Source: Carposina sasakii (taxonomy: Eukaryota > Arthropoda > Insecta > Lepidoptera > Carposinidae). From it: a stretch of 64,000 nucleotides of DNA. Positions 22,414 to 34,664 of the stretch are shown here, one piece after another (within the stretch, counting starts at the first letter, position 1; every line of letters begins with the position of its first letter). The stretch is from assembly GCA_014607495.2 (NCBI GenBank), contig CP053154.1:3720001-3784000 (forward strand), given 5' to 3'. The notes beneath the pieces are model-generated. The model saw only the letters and a program-made list of their open reading frames with translations, made no database searches and was not told where the DNA came from. A program made the translations under genes and the position numbers.

Positions 22414-23308
22414 GTATAATACTACAGCATATTTATAATAAGTTTTATTGACGATGTATAGATGAATATAGTGTAACCATGTATGTAGTGTATCGTTTGT
22501 CTACACGTATCTACAAGTCATAAAATAACATTGACATCACCTAAAAATGGATTTTTGGCCAATGTTAATATAAACAAATGTGATAGTTGAAGCAGTTTGG
22601 AAGAACGCCAAATACCTTAGTACCGAATATTTGATACTCGATATTCTATTATTCTCCAAATAAATGCTCTCCCGTTTTGTTCTATATCAAGATTAACTAA
22701 TAGCTTCCGAATTATTGCTATTATTCTACAAATTGCTTTAAAACTTATTACATAATTGGTTCACATACAAATGTGGGTCAGATGGAATTTTTTGTGGCCG
22801 TAATAAAATTTCCGTCGTTTTCTTTATGAGCTTGCAATGAAAAGTCCGTAATTAGGGTCGCAGGCGTTCGGCAAAGCTCGGAAGCACTCGGTTGCCGGCG
22901 CGTGCGCCTGAAATAGGTTGGCTCGCATTCCGCCCATCCTAATTTGGTTGCTTCTGTGCGCGCTTTCGGTTACTCAGGTTTCGGATGTTGCGATGAATGA
23001 ACGCGTTTAATTTAATTTTAATGTCTTTTATTTATTTATTTTTTCATTAAGTATATAAGATTTATCCACGTATTTTCATTAAAATATTTACTTTATATTG
23101 ATCAAGATCAATGTTAACTTTCAAATTCATATCGAATTAATAAATTATTATTATTCAAGTTTATTGAAATTAATTTATTATTATTTCAGTCGAGAGGTAC
23201 CCCAAAAGTTTTCGAAGGTCCATAGTTTCCAACCACATGCTACCATCACGTCATTAAACTTGATCCATATCCGATTCAATGTCAGTCCCATGTCAAAAGT
23301 TGGGGCAG

Positions 23309-23340
23309 TGACGTCACTCCTCATCTTAAGTATGACGTCA
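23309..23340. promoter_or_regulatory. Two TGACGTCA palindromes in troponin I intron 1
   Basis: TGACGTCA occurs at 23309-23316 and 23333-23340, starts 24 bp apart, about 180 bp downstream of the leader exon. This is the full CRE/ATF palindrome; occupancy is not shown by sequence. Confidence 0.4.
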
Positions 23341-23521
23341 CTATCTACTAAGTAGCGCGACTCAAAATGGAGGCGAGAAGTTAGTGTAAGTTAATACGCG
23401 ACGGTATAGGATTACGTTTAAAGCAGCACAGCGTCCACAACACTCGAAGATCGATCACGCGGTCCGGAGCGACGGATCACTTCACTGAACTGGGGCACTT
23501 ATTTTTCGCACTTAAACTCAC

Positions 23522-23760
23522 CTACGGCAAGAAAAAAGAAGGTGGCCTGATGGTTCAGCCAACACGAGTCACAGCTGCTGACTGGCGCGAGGCGGGCGGC
23601 AAGGTGCGGCGGCATGCGTGGGCGCAGGCCTCGCGCGCCCCGCGCCCCCCCTCGTTCACTCCCGATTCTGCAGACATTTTTAGAACAGTGTCGTTTTGAC
23701 ACCAACACCGAAATAACACCAGATCTAAGCTCCAGTTTGGAACTGAGATGCCTCATAAAT
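23522..23760 (-). promoter_or_regulatory. Troponin I leader exon and GC-rich promoter region (approximate)
   Basis: The minus strand has a strong donor GCCGTAG|GTGAGT at 23522/23521, about 1.5 kb upstream of the start exon. Upstream of it lies a GC-rich block (23575-23670), an E-box CAGCTG near 23572 and an A-rich CTAAAAATGT near 23680 that resembles but does not match a MEF2 site. The transcription start is not defined; the open reading in this block is not considered coding. Confidence 0.4.
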
Positions 23761-24360
23761 ATCTGACGTTACAGTTTAACGTGTGCAAGCTGTAAATAAT
23801 TTTCATTTAACTTTTTGATGCAGCTAGTTCCTGGTAGACAGGAACTCACATAATTTTTACTAAGTAAGAATTTATAAATGTGTTCCCACCCACTATAGAA
23901 AGTCAGTTGTATTGGGACTTGTAACTGCTACATACGCAGTCAAGTAAAGGTTCCAATGATGCTGTGAACACCCCTTCTTAATATAAATTCAATGCTAAAC
24001 AAGGAACACGTCTAACAAACGGATACTTGACATTTAGTATCCTCATCAGAAGCAGATTAAGCCTATTTGACGCATCAACGACCAGAGCAAAGGTTATTCG
24101 ATAAACATTTATACACGTTCTTCCGTGATTACGACTGAACCTTCGAAATCGTTTAAACAAAAGCAAATCAATGGATTGCGAAGACATTGGTCCTTAAGCT
24201 GGCTTAAGGGCGATGTTTTCACACTAGGTGACGATCGTTATATCCCATCCATGGGTTTAACGGTAGCTTAAGTTGTAAAGCGCTGATATTATATTTGGTT
24301 CCAAGATGTGTGTAGTTGGATTTGCTTTTTTTGTATTGTAGGTAAAAATCTATTTTACAG
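23761..24360. other. Non-coding upstream of troponin I
   Basis: No gene recognised. A moderately GC-balanced patch near 24000-24200 is open on the minus strand for 69 codons without known motifs. Confidence 0.4.
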
Positions 24361-24568
24361 CTTATATCCTGTGAATTACTCTAGCCTGGATGACAATAAC
24401 GGACAGATATCTACTTCCCAATTTATAATAGGTGATGTTGCGTCACCCACAATGATCTTCGTTATCATCATAAAACAGCCTACAGCGGAGGACTTTCCAT
24501 CATATGTCCTCTTGGTTACGCAGCTAATTAACACATTGAACGCTATGGCTGACACCATACATCTGCCA
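24361..24568 (+). CDS. Candidate internal exon, unknown protein
   Basis: 208 nt between a good acceptor (CTATTTTACAG) and a consensus donor (CTGCCA|GTAAGT). Reads, after the first base, LYPVNYSSLDDNNGQISTSQ, FIIGDVASPTMIFVIIIKQP, then TAEDFPSYVLLVTQLINTL and NAMADTIHLP with no stop. The residue mix (alternating hydrophobic, conserved-looking Asp/Pro/Ser) looks like a folded domain. I do not recognise the family, and no neighbouring exon on this strand was identified. Confidence 0.35.
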
Positions 24569-25843
24569 GTAAGTATTTTCAATAAGCTTCATAATTAATT
24601 TATAATCGGTAAAATTTTTATATTATGTTTTACCAGTTTAAATGTTTAACAATCGCCCGCAAAACCATAGTATCCCAATGCAATAGTGGCTTTAAGGGTC
24701 GGATTAGACAACTGAAGCGCTTCGGGATTAATAAGCGTTCAGAACTGGGATTTGATCAAGTTTAATTAAAGTCCGGTCGTAATGGAAGTCCCAACTAGTC
24801 GGATCGCGCATATAGCTTCTGTAGAGGAACAGGTCCGAGATGGAAGCGATACGGACACAAATGGACGGTATAAGGAATTGGGGCTTATTTGAATGCTAAA
24901 TAACATTTTCTATTTAGTCAAGTTTTGTCATTAGTAGATTAATGGCGTACCTTTTCGTATGTGTGTTGTTTGAACGAACGTGAGGCACTCGTCTTTCATA
25001 TTAATTTACATAACGAGGATTCAGGAGTTTTGATAGAGGATGGATAAGTCTTGCGTTCTCTATAAAAAAAAATAACATGACAACAACCAATTTATGTTGA
25101 TTAAGACAAAACATAAAAAATCTGAATTTGTATGGGTGAGCAACCCATCTACAAAGTGAAAATTTTTCTATGACTTACACTTCCTCATATAAACGTTAGT
25201 GGTGAAACTCATAAATTATAAAAAACAACAATAATAGGTGAGACTATTTATCGGGAAAATAGCATTTCCCAGATTTATTCTATAGGTAGTCTATACGGAC
25301 AGAATCACGAGAGCAAAAAATTTCTCATAATTACATAACAGATTTAATTTCAATCTCATATTACGATCATTTTATTGATGTGAAAACATGCAATGCAAAA
25401 ATAGCTCCGTTGTAACAAAGAATGAGGGCATCATCTATTTTCGTCTTCAGTAATACTAATGGAAAGTTAATTGTTAATCAATGTCTGATTGTATTCAATG
25501 GTAAGGAAATACGAGTAATAGTTGTATTATGTTAAGATTTGCATGTTTGTTTGTTTATTGCCCACGTGGATAGGGTCGTGGGTCAGCCAGTACAGTCAGT
25601 CCATAAATGACCCTGTCTTGATATTCGTGTCAATGAATTTTAAGGGAACATTCATGTAATAAAGCATTAAATGGAAAGATACATTAAAGTTGCTCTTATA
25701 GGTACTACCTAATCTGCATAAAAAACAAAAGAGTATGAGCTTCAGAGCTTTCAAGAATGTAATGAATATAATAAACAATGAAGGAATATAATGATACGTA
25801 TACGATAAATAATATTACGAGATCACTAAAAATAAGAGATGAA
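24569..25843. other. AT-rich non-coding stretch
   Basis: No supported gene, RNA or bounded repeat. Confidence 0.4.
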
Positions 25844-26084
25844 TCTCATTAGAGTGGGCCGTGCCCGAGGCGGGCCGTGTACGTGGCCCGGACGGGGCAC
25901 GGATTAACCACGTTACATACATTTTGTATAAAGCAATTTATATTACACCGTGCATTATGCGTGTCCCGTCCGGGCCCGTTCGACTCTCGTCTACACCACG
26001 TTTGTTGCACGGAGGTCCGAAAATGTATGTAACGAGTTTAATCTGTGCCCGTCCGGGCCACGTACACGGCACGCTCTAATGAGA
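25844..26084. mobile_element. GC-rich foldback MITE
   Basis: About 241 bp with inverted ends TCTCATTAGAGTG / GCTCTAATGAGA and a second inverted pair inside (acgtggcccggacgggcac and gtgcccgtccgggccacgt types). Interior cgttacatacatttt also has an inverted partner. No coding capacity. Confidence 0.8.
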
Positions 26085-26257
26085 ATCATCCCTAAACTGA
26101 CAAAGTTATCACAAGTTAAACGTTACAAAATGTTACCAATGTTTACAGAAGGCTTGCCACTAAGGACCCTCAACTATTGGGTCGAGATGAAATAAACGTG
26201 TAAATATTCAGAGTGAAAATTATGGTAGGTTATACAAACATCCATGACCACCTAAAG

Positions 26258-26467
26258 CAGGGGTTCCCAAACTTATTTTGTCTACTGCCCACTTTGAGAA
26301 TAAATTTATTTTTTAGCGCCCCCATTTTTTCACCTACTTAAAAACTACTATAACTCCCAAGCCTATTCACAACGCCCAATTTTTTTTTCTGTGACTTTTA
26401 CCACTCGTTCCCCATTAGGCCTGCAGCGCCCGTAATGGGGCGTTATCGCTCACTTTGGGAAAGGCTG
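26258..26467. mobile_element. hAT-type MITE with perfect 8-bp target duplication
   Basis: 210 bp beginning CAGGGGTTCCCAAAC and ending CACTTTGGGAAAGGCTG, the CAG...TTCCCAAA terminal pattern of hAT elements. Flanked on both sides by ACCTAAAG (26250-26257 and 26468-26475), an exact 8-bp target site duplication, the hAT length. Confidence 0.92.
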
Positions 26468-26475
26468 ACCTAAAG

Positions 26476-28503
26476 TATTATAGGAATAGCATTCTTTTTC
26501 ACGTCAGACGTTTCCTCCGACATAATTACAATAAATGTTGATTGGTATCCATTAATTACATTGTAGATATAAGATAATATTTTATCGGAATTCCCGTACC
26601 TAAATGTCTCATCGTATATTTAAGAGAATTGCGTATATTTTAGCCATAAATACTCTATGACAATATAATAATAATAATATTTATTTCAGACTCATGATCC
26701 ATACAATATAATAGATAATTTAAAAATAAACATAAACATGTAATACCTTAATCGGTAATGACCCTCTGTCGATGAAGGCTCATAATGTGTTTGTTTTTAT
26801 ACCAGCAATAATATATCCTTTAGATATTACCACGTCAGGCTATTGGTAATTGGTATGAATGAAATGGTTTAGGTTAGTTAGATAAAGATAATCAGATTAT
26901 CAGTAATAACTAAATTGTGGGCATTTTATAAGTAGATAAAGATGGCCGCGATACGAGTCAAGACACTTGCTGTTATTTCGGGTGACAATAGCGTTACCAT
27001 TTAGGTAATTGGTATCATGGAGGAGATTAGTGACCGCATATAGCACGAAAATCTTTTAGAAATGTCTGTCAAAAACCTTGTTTTAAATAATGTAATGGTT
27101 GATGATAAACTGGAATAAAATCGTCAGACAAAACTCAACAAAGTAAATTGGCAGATGAGAACAATCTATTTCTATCTGTGAGGAAACTTCTGTTAAAGTG
27201 GCAACAGAGACGGTGATTAGCGAACAAGTAGAAATATAGATGAGAGGAAGCCTCACTAAACTTTTAAGGTGACTCAGTGCTAAACAATAAATCCAAAACG
27301 CATACGTATACCTCGAAACTTTTACGCAATTCGCGAGTTTATTGCATCTATGGGCTTCATACATGCAAGATATAGTTGTTAGTACTCTCTACAGAGCTCT
27401 ATGTTGAAAATAAAATAAAATATCTGCCTGTTTAGGTACACATTTTATTTATTTACCAAAATCCACAGCACTTTGACATATTTAATATGAGTACATAAAG
27501 ACTTAACTTACTACCATAACGGTTTTGCATTATATAGTTATAATTAACGACATACCTACATACAAAAATAATTGAAAGTATAAAGTTGACCAAAAAAACT
27601 CAGTCACAAAGCCTGAAATACAATTTCTAGTAGAAATATTTTTCTATATCATTCATTAGTAAAGGAAACAATAAACATAAACCTAAGCATATCTTCCCTA
27701 ACGCATATTTCTCAAATGAGCCACATGGCGGGCGGCCCACGTGTAAACGTAATATTTTGATCCAAACATCTAAAACTGCTTTAAATAAACGAGCTTAAAA
27801 CAATGTGTAGGGGGCAGAGTAGGTAGTGCTCAATTATTATTTATTTCAGTATCGCTTCTCGCAGCGAAGCTGAATAAATAAATCCAATACCTACTTATAA
27901 TAAAACTTACTAAATCACGTACGATTATACCGTGATTATACCTATAGAATAAGAGGTAAGTACGGAATATTTGTAGAGTGAAACAATAGCATACTTTACT
28001 AAAAAATATATAGCAATAAAATAACTAGGTACTTATTTATAAAATCGGCTGTGCCTCTAATAGTGCAAGGTTACCTCACTCGCTGGAAGTTAGAGTAACA
28101 TCTTTTTCTAGATTTAGATCTTCAGTTTACCTAATAAACATCCCCAAGCCATAGTCGTGTGACGGCATATCAAAACATAAAATGATTTATCACTTTGACG
28201 TGTCATCACGAAAATCCAATAAAGTGGAATTCCAATTCCACTTTAGGCACTGCCAATTGCAGCCTGACTGCGAGCGCCGCGTGCTGACGTGGACGATATT
28301 TTAATATTTTCTGATGTGATGACACCTTCAACTATATTAGAGAAAGCTTAAGCAAAGTACTTAGGTACGTAAAACTTGAAGAATACCAGCTGTGACATTA
28401 TCGAACGTAAATTTATTCCTACCTATCCTTTTCGCTCTCAGCCATTTATGTTGAGGACAGAGAGAGATAGACCCTACAGAGAGACTAAGATTAGGTTTAG
28501 TGG
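26476..28503. other. AT-rich non-coding stretch
   Basis: No supported gene. Only simple AT-rich sequence and short open readings without motifs. Confidence 0.4.
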
Positions 28504-29003
28504 NNNNNNNNNNNNNNNNNNNNNNNNNNNNNNNNNNNNNNNNNNNNNNNNNNNNNNNNNNNNNNNNNNNNNNNNNNNNNNNNNNNNNNNNNNNNNNNNN
28601 NNNNNNNNNNNNNNNNNNNNNNNNNNNNNNNNNNNNNNNNNNNNNNNNNNNNNNNNNNNNNNNNNNNNNNNNNNNNNNNNNNNNNNNNNNNNNNNNNNNN
28701 NNNNNNNNNNNNNNNNNNNNNNNNNNNNNNNNNNNNNNNNNNNNNNNNNNNNNNNNNNNNNNNNNNNNNNNNNNNNNNNNNNNNNNNNNNNNNNNNNNNN
28801 NNNNNNNNNNNNNNNNNNNNNNNNNNNNNNNNNNNNNNNNNNNNNNNNNNNNNNNNNNNNNNNNNNNNNNNNNNNNNNNNNNNNNNNNNNNNNNNNNNNN
28901 NNNNNNNNNNNNNNNNNNNNNNNNNNNNNNNNNNNNNNNNNNNNNNNNNNNNNNNNNNNNNNNNNNNNNNNNNNNNNNNNNNNNNNNNNNNNNNNNNNNN
29001 NNN
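28504..29003. other. Assembly gap, 500 N
   Basis: Exactly 500 undetermined bases, the usual placeholder for a gap of unknown length. It truncates the LINE ORF2 to its right. Open readings spanning it are meaningless. Confidence 0.99.
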
Positions 29004-29048
29004 AAGAGGACATTACGAGACTTCCCGCGACAATTATTTACAAGGATG

Positions 29049-29950
29049 TTATTCTATATGAAGCGACTTTTCAATAGCTAAATGTAAGATTTCACAGAAT
29101 GCACTATATGCCAACAATGGAGTATAATTTTGTACTTTAAAATTAGACAAAAGAAAATCTACATTTTGTTCATACATTTTCCAATCTACCAGTTTAAAAT
29201 TAGGGTAGATGGGCAAATGTAAATTGTTATGATTAAAAGTATTATCATTTATTGAAACTTTAATATTTACAGGAAGATGATAGCTGCCAAGTGGATCATC
29301 GTGTACAGACCAATCACAAGAAAGGGCCAGAGACGGAGAAACGAACGACAGATCTAAAGCATTTGGACGCCATGTCAAAGAGCCTACTGTTGTTACTTCA
29401 CCACTGTTTAACAAAATCAGGTTTTTTCATCAATGATCTCCAAAATATCTCTACCCCTTGGGTTAACAGAATTACATCCCCATGATGTGTGATGTGCATT
29501 GAAGTCACCTGCGAATATCATTGGTTCTGGAATAGAGTGCAATAAAGAGAGAAAGTTACTTTTTTCAAAAGATGGAGAAGAATTTGTAGGGCAATAAAAA
29601 CTTACAATACTAATTTCTTTTTTTATTTACAGTTATTCTAACACAAATATTTTGTAAACAGTTGTCTGAATATGTTTGAATTTTTTGTATTGTATACTAT
29701 TGTGGATTAATATAGCAACGCCATTGTGGCTGTTACCAATATCTTTTCTTTCAATATGGTATCCTTTAATATGAAATGTTTTGTTGGGAGTTAACCATGT
29801 CTCTGATATTATGGCAATATGAATGTTATGTTCCAGGAGATACTGAGTGAGTTGCAACTTATTACTATTGATGCTTTGAGAGTTCCATTGTAGTATGTTA
29901 ACTATTTCCATTGTGAGGTTGAGCAGAAATATTTCTGAATGATTGGACAA
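29049..29950 (-). pseudogene. Jockey-like LINE ORF2, endonuclease part, frameshifted
   Basis: The start (MEIVNILQWNSQSINS) and IAIISETWL are the first motifs of an APE-type endonuclease. FAGDFNAHHTSWGC follows near 29490 and LDLSFVSPSLAL with DDPLGSYHLP near 29300 (the SDH-like end). These pieces sit in different frames separated by stops, so the copy is dead. Reverse transcriptase would follow but falls in or beyond the gap. ORF2 starts inside the end of ORF1, as in jockey elements. Confidence 0.85.
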
Positions 29951-31010
29951 GATTTTCTTTAATAGATACAGAGTTGATTGGTATGTCTTTTTGGTTCAAG
30001 ACTATTTTCGTGACTGCTTGTATTAGTATGTTCATAAAATAATCCGATTTAGTGAGGTTTTGTAATTGCGTCTCTATTTTGTTCAAAGATAGCTGAGGAA
30101 ATGAGCTTTCATTAAATAGTTCCGAGTAAGTTGTAGTTTTAGATTTGATTTTGTTCTCTTCAATTTTTGATTTTTTTATTGGGCACAAGTTGGAAATGGC
30201 TATATGATTGCCACCACAATTGCTGCATTTAGCATTATTTTTGTCCTCTTTGCAGGCTTTGTAATGGTGATTGAGTGAACAGATTGAACATACAACTGAA
30301 TTACGACAGAACTTTGCGATATGACCGAATTTCAGACATTGGAGGCACTGTTTGACTGGAGGAACATAGACGCTGACTTCATGTCTCCAGGAGTGAAGAT
30401 ATACGTACTGTGGCAACTTTGTTGAGGCAAACGTAATTGCGACAGTCTGAGTGGGCTGAAACGAAGCCTCGCCACCCTCGCTCCAAACACGACGCATGAA
30501 GCGCCTCACCTGGATCACATTACGTGAGCTACCAACTAATGAATAGATTTGTTTATTCGAAAGTTCAGTGGGGACCGACGTTAAAACTCCGGTAACTTCA
30601 GTGTCACCTGCAGGAATAGAAGCCTTTAGACCTAACTCATCTAAAAACTTCTTATTCTGAAGGAACACATTGGCATTGTTGGATAAATCGAAAGTTATGC
30701 CTATTTTATATTTGTTGATCGACCTCAAATGTAGAATACCAGTAACACAGTATTTTCGAATAGTCTTAGATAATGCCAGGCGATCCTTGTCGCTGAATAT
30801 TCTCTCATTGCAGTGTGATACAAAAACGATGTACTCCGATTTTTGCGAGTTTTCTGGATATTTTCGAGAATATCCAGGAAGCTTATATACTAGGTACTTA
30901 TCGCTGCCTTCATCTTCAGAATCTGATGAAGAGGATTCCAATACAGGTTTTCCTTCAGGATCTTCAGCGGGCCGCGGTTTTTTCCGCTTTTTGCCTGCTC
31001 CCATTTTCAC
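29898..31010 (-). CDS. Jockey-like LINE ORF1 (gag-like nucleic acid-binding protein)
   Basis: 370 codons uninterrupted. N-terminus is Lys/Arg-rich then acidic (SSSSDSEDEGSD). The C-terminal half has three zinc knuckles: CLQCLKFGHIAKFC (CX2CX4HX4C), CSICSLNHHYKAC (CX2CX3HX4C), CSNCGGNHIAISNLC (CX2CX3HX6C). This triple pattern is typical of jockey-clade ORF1. It would coat LINE RNA. The element keeps its 5' end, unusual for LINE copies, and ORF1 is intact while ORF2 is not. Confidence 0.9.
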   Translation of the reverse strand: MKMGAGKKRKKPRPAEDPEGKPVLESSSSDSEDEGSDKYLVYKLPGYSRKYPENSQKSEYIVFVSHCNERIFSDKDRLALSKTIRKYCVTGILHLRSINKYKIGITFDLSNNANVFLQNKKFLDELGLKASIPAGDTEVTGVLTSVPTELSNKQIYSLVGSSRNVIQVRRFMRRVWSEGGEASFQPTQTVAITFASTKLPQYVYLHSWRHEVSVYVPPVKQCLQCLKFGHIAKFCRNSVVCSICSLNHHYKACKEDKNNAKCSNCGGNHIAISNLCPIKKSKIEENKIKSKTTTYSELFNESSFPQLSLNKIETQLQNLTKSDYFMNILIQAVTKIVLNQKDIPINSVSIKENLVQSFRNISAQPHNGNS

Positions 31011-31164
31011 ATATGTACAAACTTTTACTAAACACTACAACTACTATTTATAATATATTTACAAGACAAATCCAAGATTTTAGACAAATTTGTTTTAAAT
31101 TTAGGCTCCTATCCAAATCGACCGTTCCCGCGCTTTTTCTTCGCAAATAAATAAATAGTATTTT

Positions 31165-31600
31165 TTTGTTTTTTTTTTTTTTTTGTTTAGTTTATCCCGA
31201 AGGAAAGGCAAGGGGAACTAAGCCCATACAGCCATTGTCTTTAGTAAATGATTTCTGAATTTATGATGGATGATAATGATGATGATGAATGGAAACGTCG
31301 GGAAAATCCTCAAGAACAAGTGTAAAGTTAGTCAAAATAAAAAATTATTGCAGAAACAACTTACATGCGCCCATGAAGAGATCGTAATCCGGCTAAAGTT
31401 TTACTCGGCTTACCTGCGTATAAAACCATGCACACGCACTAGATTCACATCACAAGTAATCAAAATATAACTTATCTACCAGAAAACATCACTTTACGGA
31501 CACATGCAAGCCATTTACAAATAATTTTTGATTTTCACAAGAAAATTACACCTGCACCCTTCCAGCTTTTCCCGCCGAATCCAGTATTTTTTTGTTGCGA
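31165..31600 (+). repeat. Repeat G copy 1, with 243-bp extra segment
   Basis: 31180-31310 and 31551-31595 match 59490-59612 and 59613-59640 almost base for base (gtttagtttatcccgaa, tgatggatgataatgatgatg, gcacccttccagcttttcccgc). The segment 31311-31553 is absent from the other copy and ends in a repeated CCT. Starts after a T-rich tract. Confidence 0.75.
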
Positions 31601-32929
31601 AGACTTGGCATAGAGTCTTGAGTCTTGGACAGTTTTGACAGCATTTTTTCCGATGGAAACGTAACGTTTTTATTTAAAAAGATAATTATAAACTTTTACG
31701 AAAATCTTCCATACATAATAAATTTTCTTCGAATTTGTATAATTGAAAATGTATGGATTCCACAAAACTCCTGGATATAAAGTAAGTTATGGCTTTACTA
31801 TTTTTACTTTACTATTGTAAACCGATTATTATTTTGTAGTACAACTGTTATAAGTCGGATCCATATCGGTCTACTTAGTTAATTTTTAAAAACTCAATTC
31901 TATTGACTGAAATATTAAAAATGCCATCTGTAAGGTTTAGACTTAACCTATAGGTACCTAGTAGGTTTCATTTGTGGCACTCTACTAGCTAGAATATACA
32001 GGTGAACCTTTTTGTTTTCACTGGCTGTCTTTGAGGGGAATGATTCGACAGTTGCTCAAAAGATGGCGCTTTTCACATAAGAAGAAGTTGATAGAGTTTC
32101 ACAGAGAAGGCTCTATGCATTAGTTACACTGGGCTAGGTACCCTTGTACAGATTATGTAGATATGTAACTACAAAGACATCTGTTTCATAATAATTTAAT
32201 ACATGTAGGTATACCTATATCGTATACTGGACCTAAATTTAAATATGATGGAAATACACTCAAACCGGACATGTGTAAAGATCATTCGTAATACCATGTC
32301 TTTGGTAATACCTACCAGTACTGACCAACTACCAACTTATTAAACTCCGAGTTGAACTAACTATATAACGATATAAAAACCTTTTTAAACATAACCTTCC
32401 CTTTAACACCTGTAAGTCATTCATATATTTTCCTCATGGTTTTCCTTTACATAATCTGTGCCCCTCCCCCCGCACCCTTCGCATTACACGGGATGGTGTG
32501 GGTGATGACGTCACACTAGTCAGAACCACCTTTATTCGGGTCACCTATTTTTGATATGATGCACTTAAACATAAAGTAGGCAGGTACTTGTATGTCCTTT
32601 GGATTATGTGAAGTTACGAGTATAAGATAAACTTTGTTTTAGGATGTAATTTATGGCAGACACGTTTTTTGTTATTAGATGAGAACCTACAATAATAATC
32701 GAGACCAATTTGAAAAAAAGCGGGTGGGGCTGTGTCGGGGCACACGGCCGTTGGTTTTAACGTGAAACGTCTATGTTAGCGAATCGCTTTTAAAGTAAAA
32801 GATTGAAATGAAAACAAGATGGACGCTGTTTTAAGTATTTTAATAAAAAAAGAACAGGTACGTAATAGAAACATAAAATACATAGCAAATGTTTATATAT
32901 TTATTGTCACTTTCTGGTTATTTTAAATA
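31601..32929. other. Non-coding; one CRE palindrome
   Basis: No supported gene. TGACGTCA at 32506-32513 lies 30-40 bp after a C-rich tract (cccctccccccgcaccc). Confidence 0.4.
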
Positions 32930-33131
32930 GCAGCCGCCCACGACTTCGTCCGCGTGAGGGGGCGTTGTACCCGTGCGAAGCCGGGCAGGTTGTTGTATAG
33001 ACTGTAGCCTTCCTTGGTAAATGGGCTATCTAACACTGAAAGAATTTTTCAAATCAGACCAGTAGTTCCTGAGATTAGCGCGTTCAAACAAACAAACAAA
33101 CAAACTCTTCAGCTTTATAATATTAGTATAG
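32930..33131. repeat. LINE-derived SINE-like repeat, copy E2
   Basis: gcccacgacttcgtccgcgtg at one end; caaacaaacaaacaaac and ttataatattagtatagat at the other. Lepidopteran repeat with its tail at 33131, oriented plus. Confidence 0.75.
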
Positions 33132-34379
33132 ATATAAATACTGTCCAAATTACACTTATTTTTGTATAAATCAATCGGTTCAAATAAACTTGACAAACAC
33201 ACGAAAGAATCACCACGCTATAAAGTCGGAGTCACGAGTTACACTGAATAGAAACAAGCGCGAGCGCCGGTTTCGCACAGTTATCGCAGTATCCCTCCCC
33301 CGCCCCCCCGCTTGACCCCGACACGAACTCAATGTCATAACAGCGAGCTGACTATATAAGTGAAATATTTACACCACATTTTTGTTTCTAAGACCAATAG
33401 TTTTTTAATTATTAAGGTACGATGATATAGACCTTTTCGTTACGGTCCAGTTTTTAAACCTGGTACCCGTATGTGTCGGCGCGATTTTAAAGACGTTTCA
33501 CGTCAAAAAAGGTTTTTCTGTGTTTACCTATTTGATTTTTTATCTGTGCATAGGGAATTTGGATCCAACTGCCAACAAGTAAAGCTGTTTAGGGATCTCT
33601 AGTGAAATATAATTAAGTATGTTAAATTTAGTTGACGCGTATTCACGTCAAATTAAAGGTAAATATTTTCGTATCATTCTGTAGGTTACAGACTAGGTGA
33701 TAGTTCTGCACTTTTGGTAAGAAATGTGAATGACAGTAAATTATTGATGTAGTAGGCAAAGATTATTTATTTATTTATATAAATAAATTATATTTACAGT
33801 ACAAACACTTATAGGTACCTATTACTTATGCTACAAACTTAGGACCTACTAGAGAAAGTACCTATTTATAATGGAGATCTGGTGAAGTAGGTAAAGGTAA
33901 ATAGGTAGTAAAGACAGTAACAACTTCATGTGATCGTCTCGGTATGAGCTTAGGACACTTCAAACTACACAATATATAAAATTCTGTGTGCACTATCGTT
34001 ATATTTACGTCCTTTTAAAGATAAATCAAAAAACCTATAAATTTATATGGAACTATCATATTGGGTTTATGACTTGCTGCTTATGATTAAAGCAATACAC
34101 AATCAGCTCAATATATAATGATAGTGATATGGGAGAAATGACAAAATAAATAGTGACCGCCTACGGATCTACGTAAACTTTGGAATTTCTGTTTTCGTGG
34201 GAATTTTGGGAAATCCTTTCTATAAGTCCCCAAGGAGCGTAGATACATGCCAAATGTCAGCGTCACACGCCCGGTAGTCTTGGCTGTACGAGTACGTTTT
34301 CTGCGAGTCACTTACTCAACGTAGCAATAGAAGAGTTATTTACATGTTTGGAAAAATTCGCAATCGAGAATATATTATG
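33132..34379. other. Non-coding with a C-rich patch
   Basis: No gene recognised. 33290-33320 has a run of C (ccctcccccgccccccc) close to aagcgcgagcgccgg, a possible regulatory island. Confidence 0.35.
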
Positions 34380-34664
34380 CAGGGTGTAACAAAAGGGGTA
34401 TAATAGGTGTTAAGCGAAGGTGGTAAGCAGTTAAGCGCAATGCTATGAGAATAGCCCTCTATATACTCTGTCCACAAATTATACACTCAAAATCACATGT
34501 TTATTTTTCCAGATAGTATGGAGAAATTCCTTAACAATTCAGAAAATAGTCATACAATTTAATAAAATAACATATGATTTCGTGTATTTAATTTTGTAGA
34601 CAGATTCTCTATGATAGTCTATTCTCATGGCAATTCACTCAACTACCCTTTCTATTACACCATG
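34380..34664. mobile_element. MITE family A, diverged copy
   Basis: CAGGGTGTAACAAAAGGGG at the left and the inverse TTACACCATG at the right, with long internal complementarity. Diverged from the other copies by substitutions and short insertions. Confidence 0.8.

Noticed and set aside
23499..23756. Minus-strand 85-codon reading in the GC-rich block
   Set aside because: Overlaps the troponin I leader exon/promoter; no homology and crosses the predicted donor.
28376..29081. Open readings through the N run
   Set aside because: Consist mainly of undetermined bases.
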